A stretch of 42,692 nucleotides of DNA from Schwartzia sp. (in: firmicutes) (GTDB lineage Bacteria > Bacillota > Negativicutes > Selenomonadales > Selenomonadaceae): the NCBI GenBank assembly GCA_017444395.1, contig JAFSWT010000114.1, forward strand, positions 1 through 42,692, in the 5' to 3' direction. Under the pieces are notes generated by a model. The model did not search any database. It saw only the letters and a program-made list of their open reading frames with translations, and was not told the origin of the DNA. Positions 30,249 to 38,946 of the stretch are shown here, one piece after another; the stretch's first letter is position 1; every line of letters begins with the position of its first letter. Both the position numbers and the translations under genes were made by a program.

Positions 30249-31916
30249 TCAGAAGAGGCCGGTGATCCGGCCCGCTTCGTCGATGTCCATAGCCTCCGCC
30301 GCCGGGTGTTTCGGCAGTCCCGGCATGGTCAGGATATCGCCGGTCAGGGCCACGATGAAGCCGGCCCCGGCCGAGACGCGAAGCTCCCGCACGGTGATGG
30401 AGAAGCCTTGGGGCCGCCCCGTCTTCGTAGCGTCGTCCGACAGCGAGTATTGCGTCTTCGCCATGCAGACCGGCATCTTGTCGAGGCCCAGAGCCTCGAT
30501 TTCCGCCAGTTGCTTTTGGGCCGACGGCGTGAAGACGACACCGTCGGCGCCGTAAACGGTGCGGGCGACGGTTTTGATCTTTTCGGGGATGGGGGCCCCG
30601 GAATCGTAAAGCGTATGGAAATCCGCTGCCTTCGTCATCGCTTTTTCCACCGCGGCCGCCAGCGCCTGACCGCCTTCGCCGCCCTTGGCCCAGACTTCGG
30701 ACAGGGCGACATCGGCGCCGAGCTTGTGGCATTTCTCCTCCACGAAGGACAGCTCCTCCGGGGTGTCGGTGGGGAAGGCGTTGACCGCCACCACCGCCGG
30801 CAGCCCAAAAGCCTGGATGCTCTCGATGTGTTTCAGGAGGTTCGCCATGCCCTTTTCCAAGGCCGCCATATCCACTTTGGCCAACTCCGTCTTCGGCAGG
30901 CCGCCGTGCATCTTGAGAGCGCGCACCGTGGCCACGATGACCACCGCGTCGGGATGGAAACCGGCGAAGCGGCACTTGATGTCAAGGAACTTCTCCGCCC
31001 CCAGGTCGGCGCCGAAGCCGGCCTCCGTCACCACGACGTCGGCGAATTTCAGCGCGAATTTCGTAGCGATGATGCTGTTGCAGCCGTGGGCGATGTTGGC
31101 GAAGGGGCCGCCATGGATGAAAGCCGGTGTTCCCTCGATGGTCTGTACCAGATTCGGCTTGATGGCGTCCTTGAAGAGAAGCGCCAGAGCGCCGGTGACG
31201 CCGAGCTCCTTTGCCCGGACTGCCCGGCCGTCCCGGGTATAGGCGACGATGATCTCGCCCAGGCGGCGCTTCATGTCCATGAGGTCGGTGGAAAGACAGA
31301 GAATCGCCATCATTTCCGAGGCCACGGTGATGTCGAAGCCCGTCTCCCGCGGCACGCCGTGGGCCTTGCCGCCAAGTCCGATCACCACATGGCGGAGTGC
31401 CCGGTCGTTGAGGTCCAGCACCCGCTTCCAGACGACGCGGCGCACATCGATGTCCAGCGCGTTGCCCTGTTGGATATGGTTGTCAACGACGGCGGCCAGC
31501 AGGTTGTGGGCCGTGGTGATGGCGTGGAAATCGCCGGTGAAGTGGAGGTTGATGTCCTCCATCGGCACGACCTGGGCGTAGCCGCCGCCGGCCGCACCGC
31601 CCTTGAGCCCGAAGCAGGGCCCCAGTGACGGCTCCCGGAGCGCCACTGCCGTTTTTTTGCCACGCTGCCGGAAAGCGTCCGCCAACCCGACACTGGTGGT
31701 CGTCTTGCCCTCGCCGGCCGGCGTCGGATTGATGGCGGTGACGAGAACCAGCTTACCGTTTGGCCGGTCCTTGACGCGCTCCCAGGCGGAAAGGGCAATT
31801 TTCGCCTTGTACCGCCCGTACAGTTCCAATTCGCTCTCCGGGATATCCAGTTTCTCCGCGATCTCCTGGATGGGCTGGAGCGTCGCTTCCTGCGCGATTT
31901 CAACATCCGATTTCAT
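30249..31916 (-). CDS. fhs: Formate--tetrahydrofolate ligase
   Basis: 555 residues, the usual family length. The P-loop is [18 protein letters not shown]; other family blocks are [35 protein letters not shown] and [14 protein letters not shown]. It makes 10-formyl-tetrahydrofolate from formate and ATP. The ATG at 31916 follows GAGAGGGGG; the frame is open to 31934. It lies between folD and the metF-like gene with short gaps, forming a C1 operon. Confidence 0.97.
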   Translation of the reverse strand: MKSDVEIAQEATLQPIQEIAEKLDIPESELELYGRYKAKIALSAWERVKDRPNGKLVLVTAINPTPAGEGKTTTSVGLADAFRQRGKKTAVALREPSLGPCFGLKGGAAGGGYAQVVPMEDINLHFTGDFHAITTAHNLLAAVVDNHIQQGNALDIDVRRVVWKRVLDLNDRALRHVVIGLGGKAHGVPRETGFDITVASEMMAILCLSTDLMDMKRRLGEIIVAYTRDGRAVRAKELGVTGALALLFKDAIKPNLVQTIEGTPAFIHGGPFANIAHGCNSIIATKFALKFADVVVTEAGFGADLGAEKFLDIKCRFAGFHPDAVVIVATVRALKMHGGLPKTELAKVDMAALEKGMANLLKHIESIQAFGLPAVVAVNAFPTDTPEELSFVEEKCHKLGADVALSEVWAKGGEGGQALAAAVEKAMTKAADFHTLYDSGAPIPEKIKTVARTVYGADGVVFTPSAQKQLAEIEALGLDKMPVCMAKTQYSLSDDATKTGRPQGFSITVRELRVSAGAGFIVALTGDILTMPGLPKHPAAEAMDIDEAGRITGLF

Positions 31917-31969
31917 ATTGTTTCCCCCTCTCACGATTTTAAGACAGTTCCTGTATCTTTCTGCTCATA

Positions 31970-32839
31970 CTATTTTTTGGCGCCTGCCTGGAGTCGGGCC
32001 GCCGTCACCGTGTTCTGCATCAGCATGGCGATGGTCAGCAGCCCGACGCCGCCCGGCACTGGCGTGATAGCTCCGGCGACCTCGCTGACGGCCTCGAAAT
32101 CGACATCGCCCACGAGCTTTTTCGGGGCGATGCGGTTGATGCCGACGTCGATGACCGTCGCCCCGGGCTTTACCATATCGGCGGTGACGAAGCCCGGCTT
32201 GCCCACGGCGGCAACGAGGATGTCCGCCTCCCGGGTGATGGCGGCCAGATCCTTCGTGTGGGAGTGGCAGACGGTGACAGTGGCGTTGCGCTGCAGCAGC
32301 AGGTTCATCATCGGCTTGCCGACGATGTTGCTGCGGCCGATGATGACGGCCCGGGCCCCGTCAATGGGAATCTCCGCCAGCTCCAGCATGCGGACGCACC
32401 CGGCGGGCGTGCAGGGCACCAGCGACGCCTCGCCGACGGACAGGCGGCCGACATTCACCGGATGGAACCCATCCACATCCTTGACGGGATCGATGCGGTT
32501 CAGTATCTCGGATTCCGCTGCCGCCAGCCCTTTCGGCAACGGCAGCTGGACGAGGATGCCATGGATTCTGTCGTCGCGGTTCAGATCGTCAATCCGGGCC
32601 AGAAGTTCTTCCTTCGTCGCCGTCTCCGGCAGCTCCACCGCCAGGGAAAAGATGCCCAACTCACCACAGGCCTTGTGCTTGTTGCGGACATAGACTTCGG
32701 AGGCCGGGTCGTGGCCGGCAATGACCACCGCCAGCCCCGGCATGACGCCGGTTGCTTTCAGGATTTTTTCCGCTTCCAACCGGGCGTCCTCCTTGATTTT
32801 CGCCGCGAAGTCCTTGCCGTATAAGATTCGTGCCGCCAT
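31970..32839 (-). CDS. folD: Bifunctional methylene-THF dehydrogenase/methenyl-THF cyclohydrolase
   Basis: 289 residues from ATG 32839 ([15 protein letters not shown]), the usual length; an ATG at 32863 lacks a ribosome site. Family signatures are [17 protein letters not shown] (catalytic Lys region), [18 protein letters not shown], the NADP-binding [12 protein letters not shown] and the C-terminal [18 protein letters not shown]. It converts methylene- to formyl-tetrahydrofolate through the methenyl form, producing NADPH. Upstream lies a ubiA remnant, left by the islet that separates folD from ubiA. Confidence 0.97.
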   Translation of the reverse strand: MAARILYGKDFAAKIKEDARLEAEKILKATGVMPGLAVVIAGHDPASEVYVRNKHKACGELGIFSLAVELPETATKEELLARIDDLNRDDRIHGILVQLPLPKGLAAAESEILNRIDPVKDVDGFHPVNVGRLSVGEASLVPCTPAGCVRMLELAEIPIDGARAVIIGRSNIVGKPMMNLLLQRNATVTVCHSHTKDLAAITREADILVAAVGKPGFVTADMVKPGATVIDVGINRIAPKKLVGDVDFEAVSEVAGAITPVPGGVGLLTIAMLMQNTVTAARLQAGAKK

Positions 32840-32963
32840 ATCACTGTTCACTCCCGTTTGCATTTTTTATTCGATGCCAATGAGCGCTAAGACCCCCGCC
32901 TCTAAAGCGGAAGATAAGCGATCGTAAAGCTTTGGGTGAATTCGGCTACATAACAGTCTCTTT

Positions 32964-33049
32964 TTACGCCAAGCTCCACCAGGTACAGAGGAACATCGCC
33001 ACCGAGACGATGCCGTTGCGCATGAAATACGCCTGGGTCAGCCGGCTGA
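32964..33049 (-). pseudogene. Detached C-terminal fragment of ubiA (direct repeat copy A)
   Basis: On the minus strand this encodes about 28 residues (FSRLTQAYFMRNGIVSV..CTWWSLA, then stop), matching the last residues of the intact ubiA downstream. At DNA level 32970-33049 matches 33693-33772 with about 5 differences in 80. Several differences are at third codon positions, and A for V is conservative, so both copies look as if they diverged as coding sequence. It has no start and is a remnant left by insertion of the toxin-antitoxin islet. Confidence 0.88.
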
Positions 33050-33082
33050 AGCCTATTTACCGGGAACCATTGATATACGGGA

Positions 33083-33361
33083 CTAACCAAATAATTCCGA
33101 ATGACTGCCTACGCGATACATTATGAGTATAAGCATATCGTCATTGATCTCGTAGACCAGAAGCCAATCCGGTTCAATGTGGCACTCGCGGCTACCCTCG
33201 TATTCACCCCGTAAACCATGGTCGTGGTATTTTTCATCCAAAACGTCACCATTTGCCAATTGCTCAATTACATCGTATAGTTTTTCCAAGTCTTTCCCTT
33301 GTTTTTTGGCCAATTTCAAATCTCGCTTGAATTGCCGGGTGAATCTGACCTCATATCTCAT
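33083..33361 (-). CDS. yafQ: YafQ-family mRNA interferase toxin
   Basis: 92 residues, of the RelE/YafQ fold. MRYEVRFTRQFKRDLKLAKKQ starts the usual basic helix; the active-site region is HGLRGEYEGSRECHIEPDWLLVY, and the C-terminal end is GSHSELF, as in YafQ with its late His. It should cleave mRNA on the ribosome when free of antitoxin. Its ATG overlaps the antitoxin stop (ATGA, 33358-33361). Composition is less GC-rich than the surrounding operon. Whether it is active is untested, but no key segment looks missing. Confidence 0.92.
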   Translation of the reverse strand: MRYEVRFTRQFKRDLKLAKKQGKDLEKLYDVIEQLANGDVLDEKYHDHGLRGEYEGSRECHIEPDWLLVYEINDDMLILIMYRVGSHSELFG

Positions 33362-33630
33362 GATTCGAGTGCCGTCCGCAGCTCAGCCATATTGGTATAT
33401 CCTTTTGCCTTCGGGTCGGCGGCAATCCTGCGGCCTTCCTCAATAGCGGCTTTGGTGACATGATTCGGCGTATCAAGCGTTAAGGGAAACGGTATACCAT
33501 GTGCCCGGATGGTAGCCTTCAAAAAAAGATTGATTGCCGATGTCATGGTCAGCCCCAGCTCGTTGAACACCGCCTCAGCTTGCGCTTTTATCTCATGACT
33601 GGTACGAACATTCAAATTTGTCGTTTGCAT
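33358..33630 (-). CDS. dinJ: DinJ/RelB-family antitoxin
   Basis: 90 residues from ATG 33630 (MQTTNLNVRTS), preceded by GAGGTG; the frame is open to 33711 but would run into ubiA. The N-terminal ribbon-helix-helix region (NLNVRTSHEIKAQAEAVFNELGLTMTSAINLFLKATI) binds DNA and the C-terminal part wraps the toxin. Such antitoxins autorepress with the toxin; I see no clear operator palindrome. A TTGACA sits at the ubiA stop (33690-33695), but a convincing -10 box is lacking. Confidence 0.92.
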   Translation of the reverse strand: MQTTNLNVRTSHEIKAQAEAVFNELGLTMTSAINLFLKATIRAHGIPFPLTLDTPNHVTKAAIEEGRRIAADPKAKGYTNMAELRTALES

Positions 33631-33686
33631 ATTCAACACCTCAATCAATTGTGTATCGGATGCCTTTATTTCCATATAGTGCACCA

Positions 33687-34535
33687 TTATGTCAAGCTCC
33701 ACCAGGTACAAAGGAACAACGCCACCGAGACGATGCCGTTGCGCATGAAATACACCTGCGTCAGCCGGCTAAAATCGTAGGGAGCGACGATGCTGTGCTG
33801 ATAGACGAGCGTCAGCGCCGCAATCAGGACGCCGAGGTAATAGGGCCAGCGAAGGCCGCAGAGAATGCCCAGCAGCAGGAAACAGGCCACACAGAGGACA
33901 TGAAGCCAGCGAGCCAGCCGCATTGCCTGGGGGGCGCCCAGGGCCGTCGCCAGCGAGTGCAGGCCGTGAGCCCGGTCAAAGGCTTCATCCTGCGCCCCGT
34001 AGATTGCGTCGAAGGCGCCAATCCATATCCCGACGGCCAGGCACAGCACCACCATCGGGAAGTCAATCGTCCCCCGCACCGCTACCCAGCCGCCGGCGGG
34101 GGCCATGGCGATGGCGATGCCGAGGACGCCGTGGCAGGCGAAGGTGAACCGTTTCATGTAGGGATAGACGAGGAAGGGCAGCGCCGCCAGCGGCAGCAGC
34201 TTCAGGCAGATGGGCGGCAGTTGGCCCACCGCGAAAAGGCAGATCATGAGGTTGGCGATGATGAGCCCGACGGCCTCTTCTTTTGTGACCTCGCCGGTGA
34301 CCATGGGGCGTCTGGTAAAGCGCGGGTGGACTTTGTCGTATTTGAGGTCCACGAGGTTGTCGATGGCCAGCGCTGCGCTCCGGGCGCCGGTGATGGCCAG
34401 GGTAATCCAGAGCAGCGTTGACAGCTTTGGCACGCCGCCCGCCGCCAGGAATGCCCCCATATAAGCGAAGGGCAGATCGAAAATGGTATGATGCAGCGCG
34501 ATATTCCGGATATGCGCCTCGATTTTACGCTTGAT
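33687..34535 (-). CDS. ubiA: UbiA-family polyprenyltransferase (MqnP-like), probable AUC start
   Basis: 282 residues, about 8 membrane segments. The first Asp motif is DNLVDLKYDKVHPRFTRRP (NxxxDxxxD type) and the second DAIYGAQDEAFD. It should attach a polyprenyl chain to an aromatic acid in menaquinone synthesis, matching the adjacent UbiD. The only ATG in the region is at 34460, but the 25 residues before it (KRKIEAHIRNIALHHTIFDLPFAY) are typical UbiA N-terminus. Upstream of them the frame has no ATG, GTG or TTG back to the ubiD stop at 34560. AGGAGG (34544-34549) lies 8 nt before an ATC codon (34533-34535), the only well-placed start-like codon. Its last 27 residues lie in the 80-bp direct repeat. 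Confidence 0.88.
   Translation of the reverse strand: MKRKIEAHIRNIALHHTIFDLPFAYMGAFLAAGGVPKLSTLLWITLAITGARSAALAIDNLVDLKYDKVHPRFTRRPMVTGEVTKEEAVGLIIANLMICLFAVGQLPPICLKLLPLAALPFLVYPYMKRFTFACHGVLGIAIAMAPAGGWVAVRGTIDFPMVVLCLAVGIWIGAFDAIYGAQDEAFDRAHGLHSLATALGAPQAMRLARWLHVLCVACFLLLGILCGLRWPYYLGVLIAALTLVYQHSIVAPYDFSRLTQVYFMRNGIVSVALFLCTWWSLT
33693..33772 (-). repeat. 80-bp direct repeat copy B (3' end of intact ubiA)
   Basis: Partner of 32970-33049. The two copies flank 643 bp that contain the dinJ-yafQ pair. Confidence 0.9.
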
Positions 34536-34559
34536 GGCCGCCGCCTCCTGTCGCCCGGT

Positions 34560-36020
34560 TCATCCGAGCCCGAATTCCTGCCAGCGCTTGGTCACGCGCT
34601 CTTTGATCTCGTCCGTCATTGTGATTTCGTCCGGCCATTCCCGGGTATGGCTTTCCTCCGGCCAGGAGCGGGTGGCGTCGATGCCGAGCTTCGTGCCCCA
34701 TTTCGGCATCGGGGAGCTGTGGTCGAGGACGTCCAGGGGTCCGTCCACCAGCACCAGGTCCTGCCGGGCGTCGATGTTGTTGAAGACGCGCCACCAGACT
34801 TCCTGCTCGTTCTGCACGTCCACATGGGCATCGACGACGATGATCAGCTTCGTGAACATCATCTGTCCCATGCCCCAGATGGCCTGCATGACCTTCTTCG
34901 CCTGCTGGGGATAGGATTTCCTGATGGAGACCATGGCGCAGTTGTGAAAGACGCCGGAAAAGGGCAGGTTGATATCGACGATTTCCGGGATCATCTGCTG
35001 CAAAAGCGGCAGGAATATGCGCTCCGTTGCCTTGGCGATATAGCAGTCCTCCATCGGCGGCCGGCCGACGACGGTGGCGGCGTAGATGGGATTCCGCCGG
35101 TGAGTGATGCAGGTGATATGGAACACCGGGTAATCGTCGGCCAGCGAATAGTAGCCGGTATGATCGCCGAAGGGGCCCTCGCGGCGGCTCTCGCTGACAT
35201 CGACGTAGCCCTCCAGCACGATCTCGCTGGTGGCCGGTACCTCGAGGTCCACGGTCACGCATTTCGTGAGCTCCACCGACTTATGACGCAGGAAACCGGC
35301 GAAGACCATCTCGTCGATGTCCCGGGGCAGCGGCGCTGTGGCGGCGTAGATGAGGGCCGGGTCGGCGCCGATGGCCGCCGCCGCCTCGAGCCGCGTGAAG
35401 CCCTGCTCCCGGGCGTCGCGGTAGTTCTCGGCGCCGTTCTTGTGGATGTGCCAGTGCATCCCGGTGGTGCGGCTGTCGTATTTCTGCAACCGGTACATGC
35501 CGACGTTGCGCTTGCCGGTGGCCGGGTTCTTGGTGAAGACCAGCGGCAGCGTCACGAAGGGGCCGCCGTCCTGGGGCCAGCATTTGAGAATAGGGATATT
35601 GTCCAGCGAGGGATTGTCCCGCTCGATGACCTCCTGGCAGGGGGCGTGACTCACGTATTTCGGGAAATTGATGGCGTTCTTCGCCATGGGAATCAACGAT
35701 ACCAGGTCCATCTTATGGGAAAAGGAAATGTAGGGCAGCCGCAGCAGGTTCCGTATCTCGTCGGCGATGTCATCGAGCTTTTCCACGCCGAGGGCCAGCG
35801 ACATCCGCTCGTAGCTGCCGAAAGCGTTCATCAGCACGGGCATATCGTAGCCTTTGACGTTCTCGAAGAGCAGCGCCACATTGTCCGGCCCGGTTTTCTT
35901 GGAGACGCGGTCGGTGATTTCGGTGATCTCGAGCTCGGCGTCCACTTCCGCCCGGACGCGCTTCAGCCAGCCGCGCTGCTCCAGGGCCGCTATGAATTCG
36001 CGCAGGTCTTTATACGCCAA
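34560..36020 (-). CDS. ubiD: UbiD-family decarboxylase (MqnL-like)
   Basis: 486 residues, the full length for UbiD. Family segments are KCWPQDGGPFVTLPLVFT, GMYRLQKYDSRTTGMHWHIHKNG, ESRREGPFGDHTGYYS (prenyl-FMN and Glu-Arg-Glu site) and the C-terminal GIDATRSWPEES. It decarboxylates a prenylated aromatic acid using prenylated FMN. TTG start at 36020 (MAYKDLREFI) with GGAGGG 7-8 nt upstream. Its stop is 25 nt before the proposed ubiA start. No ubiX (prenyl-FMN synthase) gene is in the window. Confidence 0.95.
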   Translation of the reverse strand: MAYKDLREFIAALEQRGWLKRVRAEVDAELEITEITDRVSKKTGPDNVALLFENVKGYDMPVLMNAFGSYERMSLALGVEKLDDIADEIRNLLRLPYISFSHKMDLVSLIPMAKNAINFPKYVSHAPCQEVIERDNPSLDNIPILKCWPQDGGPFVTLPLVFTKNPATGKRNVGMYRLQKYDSRTTGMHWHIHKNGAENYRDAREQGFTRLEAAAAIGADPALIYAATAPLPRDIDEMVFAGFLRHKSVELTKCVTVDLEVPATSEIVLEGYVDVSESRREGPFGDHTGYYSLADDYPVFHITCITHRRNPIYAATVVGRPPMEDCYIAKATERIFLPLLQQMIPEIVDINLPFSGVFHNCAMVSIRKSYPQQAKKVMQAIWGMGQMMFTKLIIVVDAHVDVQNEQEVWWRVFNNIDARQDLVLVDGPLDVLDHSSPMPKWGTKLGIDATRSWPEESHTREWPDEITMTDEIKERVTKRWQEFGLG

Positions 36021-36032
36021 TGGTTTTCCCTC

Positions 36033-36866
36033 CTATTTCCGCATGACGAAGCGCACCGTCAGATAGCTGATCTCGTAAAGCAGGATGAGCGGCACCGCGA
36101 TCATCGACTGGTTGAAGATGTCCGGCGTCGGCGAGACGACAGCGCCGATGACAAAGGCCAGGAAAATCACCAGCCGCTGCTTGTTCCGCAGGAACTCGGA
36201 GCCAATGAAGCCGAGTTTGGCGAAGACGATGATGATGAGCGGCAGTTCGAACACGACGCCGAAGGGCAGGATGAACGATATCACGAAGTCGAAATACTGG
36301 TGGAGCGTGAACATGGGCTGCAGGTTCTCGGTGCTGAAGCCGACGAAGAACTTGATGGCCGCCGGCAATGCCAGGAAGAAGGCGAAGGCCAGCCCGGTAA
36401 AGAAGAGCAGCACCGACGAGGGCACCAGAATGCCGATGACAGTGCGCTCCTTGATGGTCAGTGCCGGCAGCACGAACTTCCAGGCCTCGTAGAAAATCAC
36501 CGGCAGGGCCAGCAAAAAGCCGGCGAAGAAAGCGATTTTCAGATAGGTGAAGAACGCCTCCGCCGGCTGCAGATAGTAGAGCTTTCCCGTCGGCAGCGTA
36601 ATCAGCCCCATGATTTCTTCGATATAGTAATAGGAAATGGCCGAACCGATGGCCACGGCAATCAACGAGCGGATGATGCGCTGCCGCAGTTCCTCTAGAT
36701 GGCGGATCAGCGACATATTGCCCTCGACGTTCTCATCCTCATCGGACATGGGAAGATCCGGCGCTTCCTCCCGTTCCTCGGGCGGGAGCGCGATCGTGTC
36801 CTTTGCCGGTACCGTCTCCGGGGCGCTGGCCGGGCGCTTCTCTTCGCTTTCTTTTTCGGCGGTCAT
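36033..36866 (-). CDS. tatC: Twin-arginine translocase subunit TatC with long acidic N-terminus
   Basis: 277 residues. The core starts MSLIRHLEELRQRIIRS at residue 51 and has six membrane segments, with PAEAFFTYLKIAFFAGFLLALPVIFYEAWKFVLPAL as the most conserved stretch. The 50-residue extension is rich in Glu, Pro and Asp. GGAGAG before ATG 36866 supports its translation, although Met51 alone would give a normal TatC. With TatA it exports folded, often cofactor-bearing proteins. It lies 12 bp before ubiD. Confidence 0.95.
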   Translation of the reverse strand: MTAEKESEEKRPASAPETVPAKDTIALPPEEREEAPDLPMSDEDENVEGNMSLIRHLEELRQRIIRSLIAVAIGSAISYYYIEEIMGLITLPTGKLYYLQPAEAFFTYLKIAFFAGFLLALPVIFYEAWKFVLPALTIKERTVIGILVPSSVLLFFTGLAFAFFLALPAAIKFFVGFSTENLQPMFTLHQYFDFVISFILPFGVVFELPLIIIVFAKLGFIGSEFLRNKQRLVIFLAFVIGAVVSPTPDIFNQSMIAVPLILLYEISYLTVRFVMRK

Positions 36867-36891
36867 GGCTGTCTCTCCGTCCGGTGCCGCT

Positions 36892-37092
36892 TCACGCTTT
36901 TTCCTCCGGTTTCGTCTCCGGCTCTTTTGCCGGGGACTTCGTTGCCGCCTCGGTCACTTCGTTGGTGGCCCGCTTGAATTCGTTCAGGCTGCGGCCGATG
37001 GCCCGGCCGACTTCGGGCAGTTTGCCCGGGCCGAAGACTACCAGACCAATGATCAGGATGAGTACCAGTTCCGGTACGCCAATGCCAAACAT
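36892..37092 (-). CDS. tatA: Twin-arginine translocase subunit TatA
   Basis: 66 residues: one N-terminal membrane helix ([20 protein letters not shown]), the [14 protein letters not shown] hinge and amphipathic helix ([12 protein letters not shown]), and a charged tail ([10 protein letters not shown]). GAGGAG precedes the ATG. With tatC 25 bp downstream and no separate tatB, this is a minimal TatAC system, common in Firmicutes. Confidence 0.96.
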   Translation of the reverse strand: MFGIGVPELVLILIIGLVVFGPGKLPEVGRAIGRSLNEFKRATNEVTEAATKSPAKEPETKPEEKA

Positions 37093-37128
37093 AGCGCTTT
37101 GTCTCCTCTCGAATAATCAGATAAAATA

Positions 37129-38109
37129 TCAGAAATCCCGGCGGCCAATGTAGTCAGCCGCTTTGATGAAGGCCCGCCGCACCGCTTCGGGGAGCGGCTC
37201 CGGCAGTGCCGCTTTGGCCTGCGCCAGATATTCGTCCGCCTTCGCCTGGGCGTAAGCGACACCGTCTGAGGCCCGGACAATGGACAGGGCCCGTTCCACC
37301 ATAGCGTCGGTCATCGCTTCGTCGGTCACGATGGCCGTGAGCTCCGCCCGGTCGGGACTTTGGGCGAGAGCCCGGAGCACCGGTAGCGTCACGACGCCCT
37401 GCCGGATATCGTTGCCCGCCGGCTTGCCCAGCTTCGCCGCGTCGCCGGTGATGTCGAGCAGGTCGTCGGTGAGTTGGAAGGCCATGCCGATGGCGTGGCC
37501 GTACTTGTAAAGTCCCCGGGCCACCGCCTCCGGCGCCTGGGCAACCAAAGCGCCCATCTCTGAGCAGAGCGCCAGAAAATGGGCCGTCTTTTTTTCGATT
37601 CGTTCGTAATACGAAGCTTCGCTGAGCCCGGCTTGATACAGCGATGAATCCTGCAGGATTTCACCGGTCGAGAGCTCGCGGACCAGCTCGGCCAGGCGGA
37701 CAGCGATTTCTTCGCCGTAGTCGCGGCCGGATACCAATGTGAACGCCTGGGCGAAAAGGAAATCGCCCCCCAGGATGGCCGCCTGGTTGCCCCAACGGGC
37801 GTTGGCGGTAGGCGAGCCCCGGCGCGTATCGGCGCTGTCAATCACGTCGTCGTGAACCAGCGAGGCCATGTGAATGATTTCAATCGCCACCGCCAGCGGC
37901 ATCATCCGCGATTCCTTAAAAGCGGGTCCGGAGCGGGCCGCCAAAAGATAGAGCGCCGGCCGGAGCCGTTTCCCGCCCGAGCGGACGAGATGCGTCCCCA
38001 TCTCCTGAAGAAGCGGGACGGGAGAGGACACGGCCCGGAGCAGTTCCTCCTCCAGCGTCGCCAGCTCTCTTTTTATGATTTGGAACATCGTAACATCTGC
38101 TATCTGCAT
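37129..38109 (-). CDS. Trans-polyprenyl diphosphate synthase (HepT/IspB type)
   Basis: 326 residues. The first Asp-rich motif is HDDVIDSADTRRG and the second LTDDLLDITGD; GGKRLRPAL near residue 47 is also conserved. The lack of bulky residues just before the first motif suits a long-chain product, probably the menaquinone side chain, which fits ubiA and ubiD in the same block. Chain length cannot be read exactly. AGGTG lies before the ATG. Confidence 0.93.
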   Translation of the reverse strand: MQIADVTMFQIIKRELATLEEELLRAVSSPVPLLQEMGTHLVRSGGKRLRPALYLLAARSGPAFKESRMMPLAVAIEIIHMASLVHDDVIDSADTRRGSPTANARWGNQAAILGGDFLFAQAFTLVSGRDYGEEIAVRLAELVRELSTGEILQDSSLYQAGLSEASYYERIEKKTAHFLALCSEMGALVAQAPEAVARGLYKYGHAIGMAFQLTDDLLDITGDAAKLGKPAGNDIRQGVVTLPVLRALAQSPDRAELTAIVTDEAMTDAMVERALSIVRASDGVAYAQAKADEYLAQAKAALPEPLPEAVRRAFIKAADYIGRRDF

Positions 38110-38148
38110 TCCATCACCTGTGCTGGAAAAATAAATCCCGGGCCGCCC

Positions 38149-38577
38149 TCATTCCGGCACGCCCATTTCCTTCTGCCAGGCAGCGAGGTCCGCCAGCGTC
38201 ACGGAATTCACGACCTCCTGCACCGCCGCGTCGATTCGCTCCCAAAGGCGAAGCGTCGGGCACTGAAGCCGCCGCTGGCAGTCGTTCGTTTCACCGTCCA
38301 GGCAGGCGACCGGCGCCAGGCTGCCTTCAATGAGTGTCAGGATGCTGCCGGCAGTATATTCCCCGGGATCTCTCGACAGACGGTAGCCGCCCTGGGGCCC
38401 CCGGCTGCTGCGGACGAAATCCGCTTTGGTGAGCACCGACACGATTTGCTCCAGGTATTTCTCGGAAATTCCCTGCCGCCGCGCGATATCCTTGATGCGG
38501 ACCGGCGCATCTTTCCCGTGAAGGGAGACATCGATCATGAGGCGCAGCGCGTACCTGCCCCGTGTAGAAATCTTCAC
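38149..38577 (-). CDS. Rrf2-family regulator with three cysteines (IscR-like)
   Basis: 142 residues. The N-terminal winged helix (MKISTRGRYALRLMIDVSLHG..IKDIARRQGISEKYLEQI..SSRGPQGGYRL) is diagnostic of Rrf2. Cys92, Cys100 and Cys106 (C-x7-C-x5-C) resemble the IscR cluster ligands (C-x5-C-x5-C), so it may sense iron-sulfur status. GTG start at 38577 with GAAGGTG upstream. It is the first gene of the long minus-strand block, so it may regulate it. No iscS/iscU genes are adjacent. Confidence 0.92.
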   Translation of the reverse strand: MKISTRGRYALRLMIDVSLHGKDAPVRIKDIARRQGISEKYLEQIVSVLTKADFVRSSRGPQGGYRLSRDPGEYTAGSILTLIEGSLAPVACLDGETNDCQRRLQCPTLRLWERIDAAVQEVVNSVTLADLAAWQKEMGVPE

Positions 38578-38657
38578 GTTCGCACCTTCTTGTTGAGTTT
38601 ACTGGAGAGCGTTAGAATTTACGAGCGAAGTGAAAAATAATTCTTACGATCTCCGCA

Positions 38658-38711
38658 TATACTCGCGGTGAGCTTACTTTGGTATTGCATATTTCTCTGA
38701 CCGCGAGTATA
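38658..38711. other. Perfect 12-bp inverted repeat with embedded promoter
   Basis: TATACTCGCGGT (38658-38669) and ACCGCGAGTATA (38700-38711) are perfect complements separated by 30 bp. A plus-strand promoter, TTGCAT (38685-38690), 17 bp, TATAGT (38708-38713), overlaps the right arm. It may be an operator, a transcript hairpin or a recombination site. Confidence 0.6.
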
Positions 38712-38775
38712 GTCTGCCGGAAAAACGGCTATCGTTGTATATCATTATACCTTTTCCCGGCAAAAAAATAAAGGC

Positions 38776-38810
38776 GATAGAGAAAATAAGAAAAAGGGCG
38801 CGGAAGCGCC
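38776..38810 (-). terminator. Minus-strand terminator-like hairpin without a recognised gene
   Basis: GGCGC (38797-38801), loop GGAA, GCGCC (38806-38810), followed on the minus strand by CTTTTTCTTATTTT. No convincing gene lies upstream on that strand. Confidence 0.5.
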
Positions 38811-38946
38811 GTTATTTGCGACAAATGGAAACGCTTCTTTCTCCGCGCTCCTCTTCCCAAAAGTCACGAGACACGCTATAATAAAATTACTTAAACTCCC
38901 CACATGGAAAACAAGGCAAAATGCTTGAAATACGAGGGGTGTTGCG

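Noticed and set aside
34488-36698. 736-codon plus-strand open frame across ubiD and tatC
   Set aside because: It is antisense to two unmistakable genes; in GC-rich coding DNA such shadow frames are expected. The product is low-complexity His/Asp/Gly-rich.
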